Shown here in pieces: positions 56,546 to 64,000 of a stretch of 64,000 nucleotides of DNA. The stretch lies in the NCBI GenBank assembly GCA_958295665.1, contig OY282560.1:98061930-98125929 (forward strand), read 5' to 3'. Position numbers and translations under genes: made by a program. Each line of letters begins with the position of its first letter. The first letter of the stretch is position 1. The notes under the pieces were generated by a model. The model did not search any database. It saw nothing but the letters and a program-made list of their open reading frames with translations, and was not told the DNA's origin. The DNA comes from Tipula vernalis. Its lineage: Eukaryota > Arthropoda > Insecta > Diptera > Tipulidae.

Positions 56546-57411
56546 TGAAAAGTGTAGTCTTATATATGGGTATCTTCACATAATACTAGGAATACTTCAG
56601 AGATTAAAGAAGTTTCATTGCTAAAAACAACGGTGTCTGGAAGTCTATGGGTCACGAACAGCTCTTGTAATGATTCCTACTTAAATTCATTTAGAATAAG
56701 AATCAATGACGATTTGACATTTTACTCTGAAATGAATCAACATAATCAATATGATTCCTTGATGTTTGGATTGATTCCGAACAATGAACCTCGGCTACTC
56801 TAAGGGGTCTAATGGCCTTCATGCTGACAAGTACCTAGACGCCAACGGTGTAAAAGCTACAAGGATAATTTGTTACCTTGCTAGTGGAATTATTGTTAGG
56901 TAACAGCACAGTAAACAGTTGAGTTATTGATATTCACTAGCTTCCTTCTTCCATAAGATGGCATAACAGAGCATCAAGATAATTTGCTACTAGCTGATCA
57001 ACTAATAAACCGGCTGTGTTAACTTCAAAATCACAAGCAATTATAACGGTGGTTATCTGTTACAAATCAACATGACGGTATTTAATTTACCTAAAGAGCT
57101 CGTTATGTCTTTGAATATACATGATGACGTCGTTGTTTTGTTTTGCTGTCCTGATATTTTTTTGTCGTCGAAATAACGTATTTCAAAAAAATATTTACAA
57201 AAACCTTTGACCTTCCGACCTTGGTCCACCTTAAATTTTATTTAAGACAAATGATTGATCACGACTATGTCTGTCCTCAACGGTATCAAAGTTTTACGTA
57301 GAATTTGTACACGCCTATTCCTGGGTATTCACTCTTTTTCACTGATTTTTCTTATTCATTCACTATTCAAAGGATAAATCTAAAAATTATTCGATTTATG
57401 TTTTACCAGAT

Positions 57412-58438
57412 AGTAGTGTATTTATGCCGGTTCTACCGAAATTGGGATTGGGATGGGTGACGTCATCGTCACAATCTTCCACGTCATTAGGTCAACGAAC
57501 AAAAGTTAAAGGTTCAAAGCTCATAGGTCAGAGGTCAAAGGTCAAAAGTCAAATTCAAAGGTCGAAAAGTCAAAGGTCAAAGGTCAACTATCAAAGGTGA
57601 GATTTGTGACCTATATTCAGAGGTAACATTCCATATGACATAAACGTTTGCACATCTGTAAGACATCCATTCGGGAGTAAAATGAGTGATGACGTACACT
57701 ATTACACTCATGTATATTAATCATTCAGGCGCAAATTAATTTTTTCGCATTGGTGGCTTATAAACAAGAAAACGGCATTTTTAGCATACTTTCAGGTGAA
57801 ATATTTGCATAAGGCAAAATGTCCAAAAAGCCAAATTTCAGGGACAAAATATGTGTTACACCAAATTTATCGACATACATTTAGACGAAAACAAATTTCG
57901 TGATAGAGCAAACGCCTAAAAATCCATATTCTAGATGCAAAATATGCCTTACTCTACTTTTTTGGCATACATTCAGGTAAAACCAATTATATACAGGAGA
58001 GGTCAAATTTCATGAGGTAATAGTAGTGATATACTTGTGAAAAAATGTTCAAAATTAGATGTGATGAAATTTTTTATTATTGATGTTATTTATTCATGAA
58101 TCATCTAAAAAATCATGAACCATCTAAAATTGGATGTAGGGAGTCAGATGATGAAATTTCAGACGTTAGTTCCAGAATCGCTGAAAATAGCGTTTGCGCC
58201 TGAATGTTGGCATGAAAGCGAATTTTACTCCTGAATGTTTGAAGCATACGTGTGTAACCGCTTATGTCAACACTCAATTTACTCCTGAATGTATGCTTTT
58301 CATATGAATGTAGGTCAGTATCGCACCTTTGACATTTTACATTTTGAGCTTTGGACCTTTGAAGTTTTGCCATTTGAAATTTGACCTTAGACCTCATGAT
58401 GATATCACCCATCCCAATCCCACACAAATACACCACTC
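57412..58438. mobile_element. foldback element with long inverted arms
   Basis: Outer arms match from AGTAGTGTATTT (57412) to AAATACACCACT (58438). GGGATTGGGATGGGTGA at 57444-57460 is perfectly inverted at 58405-58421. Further inside, CAAAGGTGAGATTTGTGACC pairs with GGTCAGTATCGCACCTTTG, and CATTCGGGAGTAAAATGAG with the inverted CTCCTGAATG blocks. The centre has repeated CATTCAGG[GC]AAA-type units. No transposase frame. This is the structure of a non-autonomous foldback transposon. Confidence 0.75.
57525..57586 (+). promoter_or_regulatory. cluster of AGGTCA direct repeats with 1-bp spacing
   Basis: Three AGGTCA half-sites at 57525, 57532 and 57539, each separated by one base, and another pair at 57574-57586. 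AGGTCA-N-AGGTCA is the consensus DR1 site for nuclear receptors such as HNF4 and USP/RXR. They lie in a foldback arm; binding or function is not shown, and they may be only a heptad simple repeat. Confidence 0.5.
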
Positions 58439-58479
58439 TGGATCTATGGCACCTACCATTATAAGATTTCACCCATTAT

Positions 58480-58840
58480 TCACCGATTATTCACGCTTTT
58501 TCACATATTATTCATATTCATTTAACACTCCGTCACTATTCACTGAATATTATTCACTAAATGTTCATTGAATATTTACAAATTATATTTACTCATTTTT
58601 TACTGGTTATTCAGCCCAATTATTCATTCTTTATTCACTGAAAGACGATTGATGATTAAAGATTGATTAATGAATAAGCAGTAAATCCTGAATAATAATG
58701 AATAATTAATTAATTTGGCTTTCTTAACTCACCAGAAATTAAATGGTTAATTTTGAGTGAAAATCGAGTGAATAATTAGTGAATAAAGAGCAATAAAATG
58801 AAAATCTGTAAATATTCAGCGAATAAAGACAGACTCATTA
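58480..58840. repeat. TTATTCAC-rich inverted repeat
   Basis: The left half (58480-58640) is dense in TTATTCAC/ATTCACTG words and the right half (58645-58830) in their reverse complement GTGAATAA/TGAATAAT. This gives an imperfect hairpin of about 350 bp next to the foldback element. Confidence 0.6.
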
Positions 58841-59640
58841 TCGTGAGTGCTCAATAGAGAACCGGTTTTAGATCTGACTGGAAAAGCCGCCTCAGTTTTC
58901 TTCCGATGCATTTAACACCTTTCATGTTCTGTAGATAGGTGGCATTCGATTTACAAATATCAAATTTCGATTTTATATTATGAACAAAAATCCACGCCAT
59001 TATCATTCGTCTGTTAAAGTTTTTATCGTAACTAGCCTGTAAAGTAGTATTTTCGAACTGAGAAATGTTACCAACAACTCTGGCTTTATGTACGATTTAA
59101 TGAACAATTTCTCTCAAGGCGTCAACTTTTTGTTTTAGTTTGATGGTACATTAGATTTCATGAAAACTAAGGCAACAAGCTACAATATAGACGTTTCTAC
59201 TGTACAAAATTTTAATCTGTAACATTAGGTAACCAAACGATCGTTAAAGCTTGCTACTTGACACTGAAGCCTTAGAGATCAATTTAGTTTAAATTTTGAA
59301 CTTTGTCCAATAGCAATTGCGAATTGAGTTTAGAAAGAGAATCAATTATGTACTCAATAAATTCAACGAAGAATGAAATTCCTTGGCTCCGTGACTTATT
59401 TCCAACAACAAGAAAATGATGTATTTTCGGGACAGTTTCACAGCAAATTCGATAATCCAATAAGTATTTTATAATCTAGAAAATGGATTAAGTTCAAGCG
59501 ATAAGTAACAAGTATACTGACCTCGGTACTGCGGCACAAAACCTCGATCGTTTGCCACAAGTTATATTAATTAAATAATAATTATTTCATCCATTCAGAT
59601 GAAAAACTTTTTGTTTGTTTGATCTGAACCAGCGACCTAT
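58841..59640. other. unassigned sequence
   Basis: No gene or repeat recognised between the TTATTCAC repeat and the second envelope-bearing BEL fragment. Confidence 0.35.
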
Positions 59641-59654
59641 GGAGGCTACCTATT

Positions 59655-61313
59655 GTGAAGGAAACTATGCAGGCTACCTATTGTGGTGATTCAAAGGAGA
59701 CATTACTTATGGAACCAATCTCACCAATGCATGACGTAGCAACCAAGGATGCCAGTATAACTCCTACTGAGAACAATAAGCCATCGACTATACAACAACC
59801 GCACCGCCGAGCCAAAACTATAGGAAGGATGAACCACCTATCGATAGCCGCTCTCTCATGCAAACGTCGAAACCAAACCTTTCAGCCAGTCTACTTCGAG
59901 AAGCTAGGCAAGTTAGAAATTGTCGCTATGAAATGGACTCTGGCTTATCAATATAACATGAGCAGATATTGGAAAGAAATCAGAAACTACAAGGTAGCAC
60001 ACAATGAACTACAAGCTGTCTGTAACGAGCTGCCTGGATTAAACTATAACATTCTAGAACAACTGCAATGGAAATTCAGCAACCTGATCACTGATAATGA
60101 GTTACTACTAAGCAGCAACAAGGAAAAACAACGCGTGAAACGGGACTTTGGAGACTCAGCGGGCATCGTACTGGGAGACATGTTTCGAATTCTTACTCTA
60201 CGTGAAGCCAGTGGATATTAGGCTCAGTGTGAGAAGTTCAATAATAACGAGCACGAACTATTGTCAATACAGTGAAACTCGGTCAAGATAGTGAAACTTA
60301 ATACAAACATCACTGCCACATCAATAAACAACTTAATAAAGAGGCAAAACTACCTATGACAAGAAATGACCCAGCTCCAGGAACATCGGACATATGAGGA
60401 TAGGGTTCGTTCGTTTTTAATCGTTTTGCTCGAATTAAGCCTAGTATTAGTTAACCTAAAGGATACACAACAGGGCTTACTTGATATTACACCCACCCCT
60501 CAATAATTGTACCAAATCAGTTAGAAGAACAGTTATCATGATATTCATGGTCACGTGCACATTCACCAAAGCAAATTCGCACTTTCGCAGTAGGGTAACA
60601 CAACAGGGTATAGTCGCTGAAATTACTCTACCACTCTCATTACGTAGAACTATACGTTGTTGTCAGTAGTTCCCGTACCAGATATACAACACGGTACTAC
60701 CCAGTCACAAATTATCAACTCAACCGGAATATCTCGCCATAGATGACCGCAACGAACATTTCGCAACAATGACAAGAGATGATGTGAACCATTGTTCAAT
60801 TTTTAAACCAACCCAATTCCTATGCGAAATTTCACCAATTGTGAGCACACTATACAACCAAGAGCTAGCTCCACACCGTGTGCCGGAGCAAGGCGGTGAA
60901 TGCAACCAACGTTTGGATTAAGCTCCACGCACCTAACCAATGGATATATGTAGTACCACATGAAAGTACGGCTAATGTCATCTGAAACCGCCAGCAAAAT
61001 GACAAAAACATTTTATACCTCACATGGGGTGTTATTACTTGGTGGTAGTCACCTAAAGGACTTCAGCTCATACACACTGAACAGGATAAGTGTGAACAAT
61101 TCACTAGAGCTAATCACTACACCACCAATAGGCGATCTCGAAAACCAAATTGCAGTTCTGGAAAAGAGTGAGGACGTTCTACCAGATCAGAACTTCCACC
61201 ATATTCATCACTACAGCATGATTCACATACTATTCTGGGGCATATTGATAACTGAAATAATCTGGACTATAAGACACCTACGCAAAAGAACAGCTTCCAA
61301 CCCCTCACTATAA
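59655..61313 (+). pseudogene. BEL/Pao pol tail plus envelope-like remnant, second copy
   Basis: The first frame (59655-60221, 188 codons) starts with the pol C-terminal tail (compare 44640-44790; shared RRAKTI) and runs on into the envelope-like domain with an RVKR cleavage-type site and a following glycine-rich hydrophobic segment. A stop at about 60219 and several frameshifts follow. The ectodomain style with spaced Cys is seen at about 60720-60840. The final frame (60960-61313) ends with a single hydrophobic segment (residues about 85-105) followed by a basic tail, as in a type I membrane fusion protein. More complete at its 3' end than the 44.9 kb copy. Not functional. Confidence 0.75.
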
Positions 61314-64000
61314 TTAGCTTGGCCTTACCCGTGGTAACCTGGCTAATTATTAAAAATAAGCAATTCTAATCTGTGGTTGGAAATACACACGAGTTACTCA
61401 CGCAGGCACCAGGCAATTTAATTTTACGATGAATATTCCCGGGCAAGTTTTCTCCATCCAATCTCTTGAATCATTTAGGCTCCAGATGTTGTTGTTTATT
61501 CTACGTTAGAGATCACTCCCTGAGTTGCATGGACCTAATTGTTAGTTCGCTTATTATCAAAATACCTAAACGGTATAACATTGTAAGAGTTTTAAATTGT
61601 ATCACTAGTTTTATTCAAATAAAACATTCGAAATAGGTGAATTGGTCACTAAGAAAATGAAAAAAATCAAAAGGAATGTTTTGATTTTAAACCTGACTTA
61701 AGCCCGATGTGTGCTGCAATGTATACCGGACAACTAAAAAATTAAATTGTTTTGATTCTTTGAAAATAAAACAAAGTGTAGTTAAAGGTGATGTAATTGA
61801 TTTACCATAGAACGATCTTTTGACATCATCAAAATATCTATGCAGCCCATTTAGATCAAATAATTACCCGGATACCATATAATTTGATCTTACAATCTTT
61901 TAATTATTTTCATTGAAATGTCAGACCAACCTTTACAAATTACATATGAGTAATTGTAGCAAATATGAAATAATGGCGGATTACTGTATCAAATCATTGT
62001 GCCTGGCAATTAATGAATTTAACATTTCATATACTATTGATGTTTAATTGCAGTAAGGACGCATACACACCATACAGTCATTAGTGATTCGGCACACACG
62101 TTATTTATATACATATAAGAGTGTTGTTATGCGGTATATCATCTCATTATCTCGATTTCTTATTCGTTTTTTTTTTTTTTTTTAATTTTTAAATGTCTTT
62201 CTGGTTTTTATCAATATATTATCGGTTGACGAAAATTTTATTTAGATAAATATTGAAATTTATGTTGTATGCTTAATTGAAATAGGCTTCTACCGAATTA
62301 CATTGAGATTGATGAAGGTCGGTTTCATTTCAACATTATCTAGCATTTTTTATTATTTATATTTTTAATTAAATAAAAAAAAAAAATTAAAAATTAAATA
62401 AACGCGCGCCGCCCGGCTCTCGCTAATGTATTTTTATATGTATTGTACGAGTATATGCTAAAGCAAAATTTATGAATCATTTAATGTAAAATATTATTTA
62501 TTATGAATCGTTACCCAATAATATGATTTATTTATTAAATATAAAAATACAAAATAATAAATTAATTATTTGTTTGTTCTGCGTGTAAAAGAAATAATTA
62601 AAATGACATTTCTAAATAGGACTTTCCAGTCACAATATTCTTTGTGTAATTGATCATTTTTGCGCTTACTTGCATATTACACAAAAGTACTTGAACCCAT
62701 AGACATTTTCACTCTGTACATTGTACCATACATAATATACAACAACAAATACAAAATAAACAAACAAACAGAAATGATTTGGTTGTTTTCTTTGATTGAT
62801 TGGCACTTTGGATTTTTATTTTGCGAAACGTTCTATCGTATAAAAACATATTTCTCATGTAGACGACCAAATCACAATTGGAATGCTGACTGTTATGCTT
62901 ACTTACATTGATGGAAATATAATGGTAAACTATTTTGCAATAAAATTGTTTGATTGCATTTCAAAACAAAAATTTGTTAGTAATTCGTTCAAAAGAACCC
63001 ATTATTACGTACACCGACAAATCACAATTTACTAAAAGAGGCTAAGATATGGGCCTAGACCTTTGGAACCGCACTCATGATGTACATATTGCTAATAAAT
63101 ATTTGGAGTTTCGAGAATGCGGACTTAGATTTATGTCAAACATCTTAATTTTCAATTTTTTAAACTCTGGTCTCTCTATACTAGTACAGGCGCCAGTCGA
63201 AAAAAACGCAAAACTCTAGAAATAGTTGCGAAAACTTTGGATATTTTACCATAAGTGAAAATTACATCCACTTCTTTTGTTGGGTTTAAATAACCAGCTG
63301 CCCATATTACCTTTAATTTATAATTTAAATATTTAATCGGTTAACAGTCAAAATAATTAGGATTTTTAATATCAATTCTAAAGTTTTAAAAATCCAAATT
63401 TACAGCTCGACCCACTTTTAAGCTATATAGTTTGTAGAGTAAGTGCAAGAGTACTTCATCTACCTCTATCATAAGGCAATAGAATTTTCCTCCACCTTTC
63501 AATTAATAGAATCATCGTTTATTTAAGAAATTTTCCTTAACTTAAATCCCTTCACTTTGACTCAATTATCATAATTTGTGCTTATGGCAAGCAAATTACG
63601 AATTTTGAAATTGGCACCGTCAATGGTTTTAAACGTACATTACCAGCTACTATAAATAAGGGATGCTTCTTTTATCTAAACAAATCCAAACACCCTTTAG
63701 GATCAAGTCGTCTGGCTTAGCAACGATATAAGCAATAGCTGATATAAAAATCACTTGGATTGTCGTAAATTATTCGCGTTGGCATTTTTGCCCTCTGTAC
63801 TTCTCATAAATTTAATTTATATTAATAGTAAGCCATACAATTTTCATGACTAATTTTTAATTAGCAAGTCGCGTTAACAAAATATTAAATTACAAATAAT
63901 AAGCGCATAAATATAAATATTTTTCAAGGCCATTTAATGTTATAATACTGCAAAACAAACATATTCATCAACATAACATTTCTTCGTAATTTTCCGCGAT
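61314..64000. other. unassigned AT-rich sequence
   Basis: The first few hundred bases may be the 3' LTR of the envelope-bearing BEL element. Poly(T) at about 62167-62183 and an A-run near 62380 flank AT-rich sequence and a short GC-rich word (CGCGCGCCGCCCGGCTC, 62404). No gene recognised to the end. Confidence 0.35.

Noticed and set aside
63600..63800. Possible decayed Gypsy RT on the minus strand
   Set aside because: Frame content did not give any conserved RT block on close reading.

Overview
The window reads as eukaryotic, AT-rich, repeat-dense insect DNA. The non-LTR clades, BEL/Pao and Gypsy elements, mariner-type transposons and two candidate introns of only 50-51 bp point to an insect, probably a fly. 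This is inference from the element families; no diagnostic host gene was recognised. There are no bacterial operons, tRNA or rRNA genes, or CRISPR arrays that I can support.

Layout. 0.5-3.0 kb: a minus-strand BEL/Pao pol remnant against a minus-strand LINE (endonuclease plus DUF4780-like ORF1). 3.0-3.8 kb: a decayed endonuclease piece of an RTE-like LINE. 3.9-5.7 kb: a plus-strand Jockey/CR1-like LINE. 5.7-8.1 kb: plus-strand BEL/Pao pol (RNase H, integrase, DUF5641). 10.0-12.3 kb: a decayed minus-strand Jockey-like LINE. 12.5-14.3 kb: a short interspersed repeat, a perfect hairpin, and a second copy of the 3.0 kb repeat carrying a nested insertion. 15.7-16.0 kb: possible host exons. 16.4-18.7 kb: an I/LOA-like LINE copy. 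18.9-24.1 kb: a possible host exon split by an almost complete R1/LOA-like LINE (19100-24081) with a perfect 14-bp target duplication. 26.2-30.5 kb: an RTE-like LINE with a perfect 21-bp target duplication, inserted into a minus-strand Gypsy element (gag, protease, RT/RNase H, integrase; 30.5-34.0 kb). 34.0-37.1 kb: two minus-strand LINE fragments separated by an inverted satellite monomer. 37.1-39.8 kb: a tandem satellite with 173-bp and 123-bp monomers. 41.4 kb: another exon-like segment. 42.2-42.9 kb: Tc1-like remnant. 42.9-46.0 kb: an internally deleted BEL/Pao element with an envelope-like frame. 46.0-47.5 kb: a mariner split by an insertion. 47.5-51.4 kb: Gypsy gag and pol remnants. 53.7-56.5 kb: LINE 3' end, dispersed repeat, LINE RT scrap, two mariner-type remnants, diverged satellite. 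57.4-58.8 kb: a foldback element and a TTATTCA-rich inverted repeat. 59.6-61.3 kb: a second copy of the BEL pol tail plus envelope-like frame. The remaining stretches are AT-rich and unassigned.

The genes here are almost all parts of selfish elements and nearly every one is broken by stops, frameshifts or deletions. Nesting gives relative ages: RTE-like LINE after Gypsy, mariner-type insertion after BEL, full-length R1/LOA-like LINE after the exon it splits. The youngest-looking element is the 19.1-24.1 kb LINE, yet it carries a frameshift, a nonsense codon and YADN instead of YADD at the reverse-transcriptase active site. The most unusual structures are the hairpin-packed satellite with its 295-bp higher-order period and inverted outlying monomer, the two envelope-bearing BEL copies, and the foldback element whose arms carry AGGTCA direct repeats.
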